DNA of 17,975 bases from Clostridium sp. (GTDB lineage: Bacteria > Bacillota > Clostridia > Clostridiales > Clostridiaceae), in contig DPOH01000310.1 in NCBI GenBank assembly GCA_003539755.1, forward strand, positions 1-17,975, read 5' to 3'. The notes under the pieces are model-generated. The model saw only the letters and a program-made list of their open reading frames with translations. It ran no database searches and was not told the origin of the DNA. Of the stretch, positions 1 to 6,243 are shown one piece after another. The position numbers and the translations under genes were made by a program. The first letter of the stretch is position 1. Each line of letters begins with the position of its first letter.

Positions 1-166
1 TTATTAACATAAAATAGAATATAGAAAAAAAATAATAATTAAGCTATATAAACGTAAGCAAATTAATATTAATAAGTATAAAATACAAAAATATGTCAAG
101 TATAAAAATAAATTAATTTATGTGTAAGTTAAATATATTTATAAGAGATGAAAGAGGGAATATATT

Positions 167-871
167 ATAGAAGAATTTTTTAAAGATAAGAAGAAAATAG
201 GAATATTTGTTTTACTTTTAATAGTTATCATTTCAGCTGGAATTATATATTGTACTTCTGGATATAAAGAACTAAAGAAAAATGATAATGAAAGTATTTT
301 TATAGAAGATGAAACTTCTGCAGAAAAAAATTACTCTAATGAGAATAATGAAAATGATAAGGGTAGCGAAAGTGATAAAAATAAAATTAGTTCTGACTAT
401 ATTAAATCAAATAACATTAATAGAGAAGAGAAGACTATTACAGTTGAAATAAAGGGTGAAGTGAAAAAACCAGATGTATATGTACTTAAAGAAAATTCCA
501 TAGTAAAAGACCTTATAGAAAAAGCTGGAGGTCTTACTGAAAATGCAGATATAAACAGTATAAATAGGGCAAAACAACTACAAAATCATGAACTTATTTA
601 TATATGTAATAAAAATGAAGAATCGAGTATTTATGTAGGTGAAAATGCAGTACAATCTAGTACAAACACACAAGTGAACGCTAAGGTAAATATTAATTCT
701 GCAACAATAGAGGAGTTGAAAACATTAAAAGGAATTGGTGATTCAAAAGCTAATAGCATAATTGAATATAGAGAAAAAAGTGGTGCTTTTAAAAGTATTG
801 AGGATATTAAAAATGTAGATGGAATAGGTGAAAAAGTATTTGAAAAAATAAAAGATAGTTTAACAGTATAA
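167..871 (+). CDS. comEA: ComEA-type DNA receptor, SLBB plus helix-hairpin-helix, non-canonical start
   Basis: Membrane-anchored DNA-binding protein of the competence/DNA-uptake type. Read from ATA at 167 it has about 234 residues: a Lys-rich start, one membrane helix at about 11-29, an acidic Asn/Ser linker, an SLBB domain at about 89-145 (VEIKGEVKKPDVYVL, KAGGL) and a C-terminal tandem helix-hairpin-helix at about 173-233 with two GIG turns. This order is the classic ComEA layout. An in-frame TGA at 149-151 blocks extension upstream. The first ATG/GTG/TTG is GTG 461, which lies inside the SLBB domain and would remove the anchor, so it is unlikely to be the true start. GAGGGA at 154-159 is spaced 7 bases from ATA 167 and 4 from ATT 164. 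A frameshift linking ATG 148 to this frame is the alternative. Family certain; the exact start is not. Confidence 0.8.
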   Translation: MEEFFKDKKKIGIFVLLLIVIISAGIIYCTSGYKELKKNDNESIFIEDETSAEKNYSNENNENDKGSESDKNKISSDYIKSNNINREEKTITVEIKGEVKKPDVYVLKENSIVKDLIEKAGGLTENADINSINRAKQLQNHELIYICNKNEESSIYVGENAVQSSTNTQVNAKVNINSATIEELKTLKGIGDSKANSIIEYREKSGAFKSIEDIKNVDGIGEKVFEKIKDSLTV

Positions 872-1162
872 GATTAAAAGTTTATTTTTCATATTTATAA
901 TGGTGTAATATAATTTGGATATTAATTGCAACACGTACTAAAAGAATATATAATTAAAATGCTATATTATATAGAAATATAAATTTTAATATAATAATTT
1001 TACTAATAGTACTAATTAAAAGTAAAAACTGACACAAAGTTGTAATAGAATAATGATAGTATTGGGATATTGATGTTGTGCTGGTTATTAATTAATAATA
1101 GTATTTTAATTAGTAATTATTTATAAGTAATTTGGACTTATGAGCCAAGGGGGAGTTATTTA

Positions 1163-1870
1163 GTGTCTAAGAAGATTTTTAGTATAGTTATGAGTATGGT
1201 TGTAGCAACATCATTAGTTGGCTGTGGTAGCAAAAGTTTAGACAGTACAAAAAGTTCTGGAAGTGAAGGTCAAGTAGAATCTAATAATACGGAAATATCA
1301 CAGGAAGATTCACAAGCAGAAGGTGAATGGTCAAAAAATTATACTTTAGATGAAACTAAAAAGTTATATCAAAAAGAATTAAAAAAAATGGAAGAAATAA
1401 CTGATCAATTTGGAATAAAATATTCTACAGATGAAGTTATTAAGAATTATGATAATGTATATATAACAGAAGATTCCATGTATTATGATAATGAAAATGC
1501 TCAAGCAAATAGAATTTCCAATATGTCTTTTGGATTAAAGCTTTATGGAAAGGATTTAGAAAGTGGAGTAATTGAATTAAAATTATTATTAAATTTTGAT
1601 TCTGAAAATGCAATTAAAAATAATAATTTTGACTTAGGAAAAACATCATTTGCGAAATATATAGCAGCATTTACAGGAGAAGAAAATAGAGATTATTCAA
1701 GTATAAATAATGAAATAATAGAAAAACTTAAAGCAGGAGAAAATGAAGTTACGATAGATAATACAATTAATGGCTTAAAAGAAGAAATTATAGCTAATAA
1801 AGAATGTATTTTTTATAAATTGTCTACAAAGAAATATGTATTTGCAGATGCAGAAATGAGTATGGAGTAG
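1163..1870 (+). CDS. Putative secreted lipoprotein, function unknown
   Basis: A 235-residue protein with a lipoprotein signal peptide: basic start, hydrophobic stretch at about 5-19 and lipobox LVGC, with Cys21 as the lipidation site. After Cys comes a Ser/Glu/Gln-rich linker to about residue 55, then a predicted globular part of mixed helix and strand with many Asn, Lys and Glu and no further Cys. I recognise no domain. The GTG start at 1163 is well placed behind AAGGGGGAG (1149-1157). A possible weak promoter (CTGACA at 1029-1034, TAATGA at 1051-1056) lies upstream. The gene ends 20 bases before the next one, which has a very similar ribosome site, so the two are probably co-transcribed. 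The protein should sit on the outer face of the membrane. Confidence 0.75.
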   Translation: MSKKIFSIVMSMVVATSLVGCGSKSLDSTKSSGSEGQVESNNTEISQEDSQAEGEWSKNYTLDETKKLYQKELKKMEEITDQFGIKYSTDEVIKNYDNVYITEDSMYYDNENAQANRISNMSFGLKLYGKDLESGVIELKLLLNFDSENAIKNNNFDLGKTSFAKYIAAFTGEENRDYSSINNEIIEKLKAGENEVTIDNTINGLKEEIIANKECIFYKLSTKKYVFADAEMSME

Positions 1871-1890
1871 ACTTCAAGGGGGAATTTTTT

Positions 1891-2268
1891 TTGAAAAAAG
1901 ATAAAGCAATAGAAAATGAAACCAAGGAAAAAGAAACTTTAAATACAGAAGTTGCAGAAGAAATTAATAGCGAAGTTGAAAAATTAGCTACAAATGAAGA
2001 TGATTTAGATTTACAAGAAAATTCAGGAACAGGAAAAGAAATTTTTTCTAATATATTAGATCAGCTTATACTAGCTGCAATATCATCAGTATTAGTTGTA
2101 ATTATTGATTTTGCTTTAAATGCTGCAGGATATAGATTTGTAAGAGATAATGGTTCAATAGTAGGTGCAGGAGCAATCATATACTTTATATTAAATTGTA
2201 TCTACGCACCATTAATGGCAAAAACAAAAGATAAAAAGACTATTGCAAAGAAGATATTAAGTATATAA
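1891..2268 (+). CDS. Acidic-tailed two-helix membrane protein, possibly RDD-like
   Basis: A 125-residue protein beginning at TTG 1891 behind AAGGGGG (1876-1882). Residues 1-50 are very acidic and hydrophilic (many Glu, Asp and Asn), probably cytoplasmic and disordered. Two hydrophobic helices follow at about 58-78 and 90-109, joined by a short loop with YRFVRD, and the protein ends in a Lys-rich tail. The second half (ILDQLILAAISS, then a later YAPLMAK) faintly recalls RDD-family membrane proteins, but the Arg-Asp-Asp signature is not clear, so I leave it unassigned. It follows the lipoprotein gene by 20 bases, and the two may form a functional pair at the membrane. The unit appears to end at the hairpin at 2291-2333. 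Confidence 0.7.
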   Translation: MKKDKAIENETKEKETLNTEVAEEINSEVEKLATNEDDLDLQENSGTGKEIFSNILDQLILAAISSVLVVIIDFALNAAGYRFVRDNGSIVGAGAIIYFILNCIYAPLMAKTKDKKTIAKKILSI

Positions 2269-2290
2269 AATTAAATTAAATATTAAGATT

Positions 2291-2333
2291 AACAGATTGG
2301 TTTAATACGTAAAATAGTAGTAACCAATCTGTT
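2291..2333 (+). terminator. Perfect 12-bp hairpin, probable end of the preceding unit
   Basis: AACAGATTGGTT (2291-2302) pairs perfectly with AACCAATCTGTT (2322-2333) around a 19-base loop. No T-run follows directly; the nearest is at 2348-2354. It is therefore a poor classical terminator and could instead act as a processing or regulatory hairpin ahead of rlmD. Confidence 0.45.
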
Positions 2334-2398
2334 GTCATGATTAGAAGTTTTTTTACCAAGCAACTTATAGAAGAAATTTTAGATGATAGGAGTAAATA

Positions 2399-3766
2399 AT
2401 GAAAAGAGGAAGCGACTTACAAGTTAAAATAGAAAGATTAGAATTTCCATCAACAGGTATAGGTCATGCGGAAGATAAAGTTATCTATGTTAAAAATGCA
2501 TTTCCTGGGCAAACTATAACAGGGAGAGTCAAAAAGAAGAGAGAAGAATATGCTGAATTAAAGTTAATGTCAGTAGATGAAAAGGCTCCATATGAAATAG
2601 AAGCACCATGTCCACACTTTGGAGTATGTGGAGGATGTTCATCACAAAGCCTTCCATATGAAAAGCAATTAGAATTCCTAAGTGATGAAGTAAAAGCTTT
2701 ATTTGATGAAGCAGAGGTTTCAACTGGAGAATATTTAGGAATCCAAGGAAGCCCAGAACAATTTGAATATAGAAATAAGATGGAATTTACATTTGGGGAT
2801 GAAGAAAAAGGAGCTCCACTTGGTGTAGGAATGCACATGAGAGGAAAATCTTTCGGAATAGTTACAGTAGACAAATGTATGCTTGTAGATGAAGATTACA
2901 GAAAGATAATAAAATTAACAGTAGAATATTTTAGAGAACAAAACTTACCTTATTATAGAGTAATGAAGGGTGAAGGATATTTAAGACATTTAGTTATAAG
3001 AAAAGCTAAGAATACTGGAGAACTTTTAGTGAACTTAGTAACTACAACACAAATAGATTTTGATTTAAGTGATTATGTAAAATTACTTAGAGATCAAAGT
3101 TATTTAGGAACTTTAGTTTCAATAATACATACTGAAAATGATTCAAGATCAGATGCTGTCATACCTGAAAAGGTAAATGTTCTTTACGGAAAAGATTATA
3201 TAAGAGAAAATCTTTTAGGTTTAGAATTTAACATATCGCCATTCTCGTTCTTCCAAACTAATACAAAGGGAGCAGAACAGCTTTACTCAATGGTTAGAGA
3301 ATTTATGGGAGATAGTGAAAATAAAGTAGTATTTGACCTTTACTGTGGTACAGGAACAATAGGTCAAATAGTAGCTCCAAAGGCTAAAAAAGTTGTTGGG
3401 ATAGAACTTATAGAAGAAGCTGTAGAAGCTGCAAAAGAAAATGCTAAGCTTAATGGTCTTGATAACTGTGAGTTTTTGGCTGGGGATGTAGCTGAAATAA
3501 TTAAGACTGTAAAAGATAAGCCAGACATAATAATCTTAGATCCACCAAGAAGTGGAGTACATCCAAAAGCATTAGATTACGTAATTAAATTTAATGCACC
3601 AGAAATAATCTATGTTTCATGTAATCCTAAAACTTTAGTAACTGACCTTAAAGTTTTAGAGTCAAAGGGATATAAAATAGTTCAAACTAAGGTTAAGGAT
3701 ATGTTTCCTAATACTCCTCATGCTGAGACAGTTGTTAAACTTACAAAGAGCAAAGGGATGAAGTAA
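2399..3766 (+). CDS. rlmD: 23S rRNA (uracil-5-)-methyltransferase, RlmD/TrmA family
   Basis: SAM-dependent m5U methyltransferase of 455 residues that modifies a uridine in 23S rRNA. An N-terminal TRAM-like beta-barrel at about 6-62 is followed by an iron-sulfur cysteine set (C71, C77 and C80 in CPHFGVCGGC, plus C160), the SAM-binding DLYCGTGT at 313-320, DPPRSG at 381-386 and the catalytic loop VSCNPKTL with Cys408 as nucleophile. The C-terminal PNTPHAETVVKL is the conserved family end. ATG 2399 follows ATAGGAG and overlaps the stop of a 20-codon reading frame in TAATG. Firmicutes often carry more than one paralogue, so the exact uridine modified is inferred. Oddly, the last codons recur twice downstream (3843 and 3962). 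The third copy would give a different tail ending KLIKK, suggesting that the present tail KLTKSKGMK was created by recombination at this site. Confidence 0.93.
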   Translation: MKRGSDLQVKIERLEFPSTGIGHAEDKVIYVKNAFPGQTITGRVKKKREEYAELKLMSVDEKAPYEIEAPCPHFGVCGGCSSQSLPYEKQLEFLSDEVKALFDEAEVSTGEYLGIQGSPEQFEYRNKMEFTFGDEEKGAPLGVGMHMRGKSFGIVTVDKCMLVDEDYRKIIKLTVEYFREQNLPYYRVMKGEGYLRHLVIRKAKNTGELLVNLVTTTQIDFDLSDYVKLLRDQSYLGTLVSIIHTENDSRSDAVIPEKVNVLYGKDYIRENLLGLEFNISPFSFFQTNTKGAEQLYSMVREFMGDSENKVVFDLYCGTGTIGQIVAPKAKKVVGIELIEEAVEAAKENAKLNGLDNCEFLAGDVAEIIKTVKDKPDIIILDPPRSGVHPKALDYVIKFNAPEIIYVSCNPKTLVTDLKVLESKGYKIVQTKVKDMFPNTPHAETVVKLTKSKGMK

Positions 3767-3995
3767 GTTTTTTTACAACTGTCCATGCAAGGACTATCCA
3801 AGAAATGAACCTGCAAGGTGAAATTGATTGGAAATAGTCTACTGCTGAGACAGTTGTTAAACTTATAAAGAGCAAAGCGATAAAATAAGTTTTTTACAAC
3901 TGTCCATGCAAGGGATGCCCAAGAAGTCAAGCGTAGCGAAGGCTGATTGGATGCAGCCTACTGCTGAGACAGTTGTTAAGCTAATCAAGAAATAG
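3721..3995 (+). repeat. Tandem 122/119-bp structured repeat with three copies of the rlmD 3' end
   Basis: Unit 1 is 3721-3842, unit 2 is 3843-3961 and a partial third copy is 3962-3995. All three begin TGCTGAGACAGTTGTTAA. Units 1 and 2 are almost identical for the first 70 bases. Their second halves differ mainly at paired positions. GACTATCC (3792-3799) pairs with GG (3830-3831) and ATAGTC (3834-3839). In unit 2 the matching positions are 3913-3920 with 3949-3950 and 3953-3958, where three A-T or T-A pairs have become G-C or C-G pairs and one pair is lost. CTTAC/GTAAG (3740-3744, 3763-3767) becomes CTTAT/ATAAG (3862-3866, 3885-3889), another matched change. GC content is visibly higher than in neighbouring genes. 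No gene is evident. The sequence shows the repeat and covariation; the biological role is unknown. Confidence 0.85.
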
Positions 3996-4131
3996 GCATT
4001 GAATGCTTAGTGAAGTGGAGTTTATCGACATCTGAACTTAGCGAGAAATCCCACATTTTGAAGCCTGTCGGAAAAATATGTTTCATAAAAATATAAGATT
4101 TATGACTTATGAAAAATAGGTATTTGCCACT
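3996..4131. other. Non-coding stretch rich in short inverted and direct repeats
   Basis: No gene is visible. The stretch starts with the palindrome GCATTGAATGC (3995-4005). A direct repeat CTTAGTGAAG (4006-4015) / CTTAGCGAGA (4037-4046) follows. GTGGAGTTT (4015-4023) can pair with AAATCCCAC (4046-4054) in eight of nine positions, and TTTCATAA (4081-4088) with TTATGAAA (4107-4114). Its first half is richer in GC than the surrounding genes. It adjoins the rlmD repeat and may be part of the same element. I do not recognise it. Confidence 0.5.
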
Positions 4132-4281
4132 AATTTGCCACCATAAGATTTGAATTGGTGGCAAATTTTTTTGTCGTTACTAAGTTTGCAGAGGAAAATT
4201 CAGAAATCATATCTAGAATACAAAATTAAGGACATTTAATAGGGTTCCATTAATTAGCGCATAGAAATTATTTGTGGCAAA
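4123..4281. repeat. Four copies of the octamer GTGGCAAA in both orientations
   Basis: TTTGCCAC occurs at 4123-4130 and 4134-4141, and the reverse complement GTGGCAAA at 4158-4165 and 4274-4281. Such clustering of a GC-containing octamer in DNA this AT-rich is unlikely by chance. Repeated short boxes in both orientations beside the 3' end of a housekeeping gene resemble the arm-type binding sites of a tyrosine recombinase in an attachment region. No integrase is present, so this is an inference. Confidence 0.5.
4132..4172 (+). terminator. Strong intrinsic terminator with T-run
   Basis: AATTTGCCACC (4132-4142) pairs perfectly with GGTGGCAAATT (4157-4167) around a 14-base loop and runs into a tract of T to 4172. 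It would end transcription coming from rlmD and its repeats. Its stem holds two of four nearby copies of the octamer TTTGCCAC/GTGGCAAA, so it may also be a recombinase-binding arm. Confidence 0.8.
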
Positions 4282-4441
4282 CTCCAAAGTATACTAAGTA
4301 TTATTTTAATGGAATTATAAAGATATTAAATAAATTGCCTAAAAAATTATTTGAAAATTTGATTCAAAGCACATTTTTATTTTTATCTTTTTTATATAAT
4401 GAACCCATAGAGAAGAGATTAAACCATTTGGAGGGATTAAT
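4173..4441. other. AT-rich intergenic region with 9-bp inverted repeat and upstream region of ric
   Basis: No convincing gene. TTCCATTAA (4245-4253) and TTAATGGAA (4306-4314) form a perfect inverted repeat bounding 70 bases. A palindrome-like TTGAAAATTTGATTCAA lies at 4351-4367 and a good -10 box TATAAT at 4395-4400 without a clear -35 box, which suggests the ric promoter needs an activator. Codons at 4173-4229 could be read as a short tail ending in TAA, but nothing supports this as coding. Confidence 0.45.
4351..4400 (+). promoter_or_regulatory. Candidate promoter and operator for ric
   Basis: TATAAT at 4395-4400 fits a sigma-A -10 box, but the -35 position holds only T-rich sequence. The imperfect palindrome at 4351-4367 has TTGAA/TTCAA half-sites 7 bases apart, the kind of site a CRP/FNR-type activator could use. 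It does not match the FNR or HcpR consensus spacing, so the regulator is not identified. Confidence 0.35.
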
Positions 4442-5140
4442 ATGAAAAAGAGTATAAATAAAAATTTAAGTTTAGGTGAATGTGTTATTATGTATCCACC
4501 TATAGTTGAAAAATTTAATGAAATTGAATTAGATTACTGTTGTGGTGGAAAATCAAACTTAGAAGAAGCATTAAAAGAAAAGAACGTTGATGTAGATAAA
4601 TTTATTGAAGAAGTAAATGCTGAATTTGAAAAATTCCAATTTGATAATACTCAATATGTAAATTGGGAAGAAAAATCTTCAGAAGAATTAATTGACCATA
4701 TAGTAAATACTCATCATGCTAAAACTTTTGAGTTATTAAAAGAAATTGATCCATTATTAGTAAAGGTATTTAAAGTTCATTTCTATCACATGCCTGAAGG
4801 TTTAATAAAGATTCATAAGCTTTTTGGATCACTTAAGTGTGAATTAGAAGAACATTTAATAAAGGAAGAAAGAGTTCTATTCCCAAATATGATTAATTTT
4901 GATAAAACAGATGATGCTGAAGAAAAGGGAAGAATAGAAGAAGAAATAAAAATGTTTATAAGTGAACATGAAGCTGCTGGAGATATACTTAAAGAATTAG
5001 CAAAAATTACAGATGATTATACTGCTCTAGAATGGGCATGTGCAAGCTTTAAATTATTATACTTAAAGATGCATGAACTTGAAAAAGATTTATTTGTTCA
5101 TATACATAAAGAAAACAATATATTATTTAAGAGATATTAA
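4442..5140 (+). CDS. ric: Iron-sulfur cluster repair di-iron protein, RIC/ScdA/YtfE family
   Basis: Hemerythrin-like di-iron protein that helps restore iron-sulfur clusters damaged by nitric oxide or peroxide; expected in the cytoplasm. Its 232 residues match the usual family length. The N-terminal ScdA_N domain carries the signature DYCCGG at 31-36. The hemerythrin four-helix bundle follows with candidate metal ligands: H86 and H91/H92 (DHIVNTHH), H125, H138 and E142 (EEHLIKEERVLFP), H176 (SEHEAAG), H211 and H222 (VHIHKENNILF). ATG 4442 is preceded by TTGGAGGGA. It is followed within 30 bases by a second hemerythrin-type gene, and both end at the terminator at 6007-6060, so they are probably one operon for nitrosative or oxidative stress. 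The family is clear; the inducing signal is not visible. Confidence 0.93.
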   Translation: MKKSINKNLSLGECVIMYPPIVEKFNEIELDYCCGGKSNLEEALKEKNVDVDKFIEEVNAEFEKFQFDNTQYVNWEEKSSEELIDHIVNTHHAKTFELLKEIDPLLVKVFKVHFYHMPEGLIKIHKLFGSLKCELEEHLIKEERVLFPNMINFDKTDDAEEKGRIEEEIKMFISEHEAAGDILKELAKITDDYTALEWACASFKLLYLKMHELEKDLFVHIHKENNILFKRY

Positions 5141-5170
5141 TAATAAATTATTAGTATGGAGCTGAGTAAC

Positions 5171-5977
5171 ATGGAAAACAAGAGAATTATAATAGGGAAT
5201 GGCGTAAATGGAGCTGTTGATGATCAAAAGATAAAAGAATTAACAGTTGTTTTAAGAGAGTTAAATGAAAAAGGAATAACAGATGAATTAAGAGAAAAAG
5301 GATTGGATCTTGTTAAATCTATAAGTCCTTTAGAACTTTCAATTGCAGAACAACAGTTAATAGAAGAAGGAACTGACCCAAGTGAATTAAGACATTTATG
5401 TGAAATTCATATGTTAGTTTTAAAAGGTGAGTTAGAAAAACTACAAAGCAAGATATCAAAGGGGCATGTATTATATACATTAATACAAGAACATGAAATG
5501 CTTTTAGGATTCTTAAAGGAATTAGAAGAAGTAACAAATACAATATTGGCTTTAGATAATTATGATGCAAATAGAGAAGAATTTGGAAGAGTAACTGAAA
5601 TAATTGATAATATAATAAGTGCAGAGCCACATCATAAAAGAGAAGAAGATGTTTTATTCCCAGAACTTGAAGTAAAAGGTGTTACAGGCCCAACTAGAAT
5701 AATGAGACTTGAACATGACGATTTAAGAAAAAAGAAAAAAGAATTAAAGAAGTTAAGCGAGTCTGTTGCTGATTTAGATTTTGAAGAATACAAAAAAGAA
5801 TTAAAGAGACTTTCAAATGAAATCTGCTTTGAACTAAAGGATCATATCTTTAAAGAAAATTATATATTATATCCTACAGCGTTAGAAACTGTTGAAAGTG
5901 AAGCAAAGTGGGATGAAATGAAAAAAGAATGTGATAAGATGGGATATTGTAGTTTTACTCCAGAGGATTGTAAATAA
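5171..5977 (+). CDS. DUF438 and hemerythrin domain protein
   Basis: A 268-residue cytoplasmic protein with two parts. Residues 20-88 match DUF438 (SPLELSIAEQQLIEEG, then LRHLCEIHMLVLKGEL). Residues 98-240 form a hemerythrin bundle with likely di-iron ligands H108 (QEHEMLLGFL), H154/H155 and E159 (HHKREEDVLFPELE), H182 (LEHDDL), H225 and E229 (KDHIFKENYILYP). The tail has Cys254, Cys260 and Cys267 with the GYCSF motif seen in the family. ATG 5171 is preferred over ATG 5156 because the only ribosome site, TGGAG at 5157-5161, overlaps the earlier ATG and is 9 bases before the later one. Related proteins often carry a PAS domain as well; this one does not. With ric it probably senses or binds oxygen or nitric oxide; the exact role is unknown. 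Confidence 0.88.
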   Translation: MENKRIIIGNGVNGAVDDQKIKELTVVLRELNEKGITDELREKGLDLVKSISPLELSIAEQQLIEEGTDPSELRHLCEIHMLVLKGELEKLQSKISKGHVLYTLIQEHEMLLGFLKELEEVTNTILALDNYDANREEFGRVTEIIDNIISAEPHHKREEDVLFPELEVKGVTGPTRIMRLEHDDLRKKKKELKKLSESVADLDFEEYKKELKRLSNEICFELKDHIFKENYILYPTALETVESEAKWDEMKKECDKMGYCSFTPEDCK

Positions 5978-6006
5978 TAAAAGCAATTTTTAGAGTTAAC
6001 TAAAGT

Positions 6007-6060
6007 AAGGCTGTCAAAGTAACTAAGTACAAAATTAGTTACTATGGCAGCCTTGTTTTA
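6007..6060 (+). terminator. Long intrinsic terminator after the hemerythrin pair
   Basis: A 20-bp stem (6007-6026 with 6035-6054) starting AAGGCTG and ending CAGCCTT has one mismatch and one G-T pair, with an 8-base loop. It is followed by GTTTTA. It closes the ric/DUF438 unit before the cotJ operon. Confidence 0.85.
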
Positions 6061-6243
6061 TATATAAATTTTAAAGGAGTGTGAAGTATTCACTTTTTAT
6101 TACTTAAAATTTAAAGGCTTATATATGAAAAATAGAATAGATATTTATGTATATATAAAATGATTTTACAACAGTTAAATATGTAACATTTTTATGTCTT
6201 ATAGAATATTATGAAATATACTCACGATGAAAGGATGGTATAT

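Noticed and set aside
3718..3930. A 70-codon minus-strand reading frame across the rlmD end and repeat.
   Set aside because: It is the reverse of the repeated structured DNA, has no ribosome site and repeats its own sequence; a shadow, not a gene.
3727..3985. Integron attC-like sites: GTTAAAC and GTTAAGC fit the GTTRRRY core beside imperfect inverted repeats.
   Set aside because: These bases are simply the codons for VVKL in rlmD, the upstream half-site does not fit RYYYAAC, and no cassette genes or integron integrase are present.
3721..4172. CRISPR array or group II intron.
   Set aside because: Only two full units of about 120 bases, with no short constant repeats and unique spacers; no domain V hairpin or reverse transcriptase.
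4173..4229. Short codon run ending TAA that could be the tail of a decayed gene.
   Set aside because: Too short, no start or ribosome site, upstream codons run through the terminator stem, and no recognisable family.
6081..6098. Small GTGAA/TTCAC hairpin with T-run after the long terminator at 6007-6060.
   Set aside because: Only 5 bp; not a convincing extra terminator or regulatory site.
6125..6163. Twelve-codon reading frame upstream of cotJA.
   Set aside because: No ribosome site of quality and no recognisable product.
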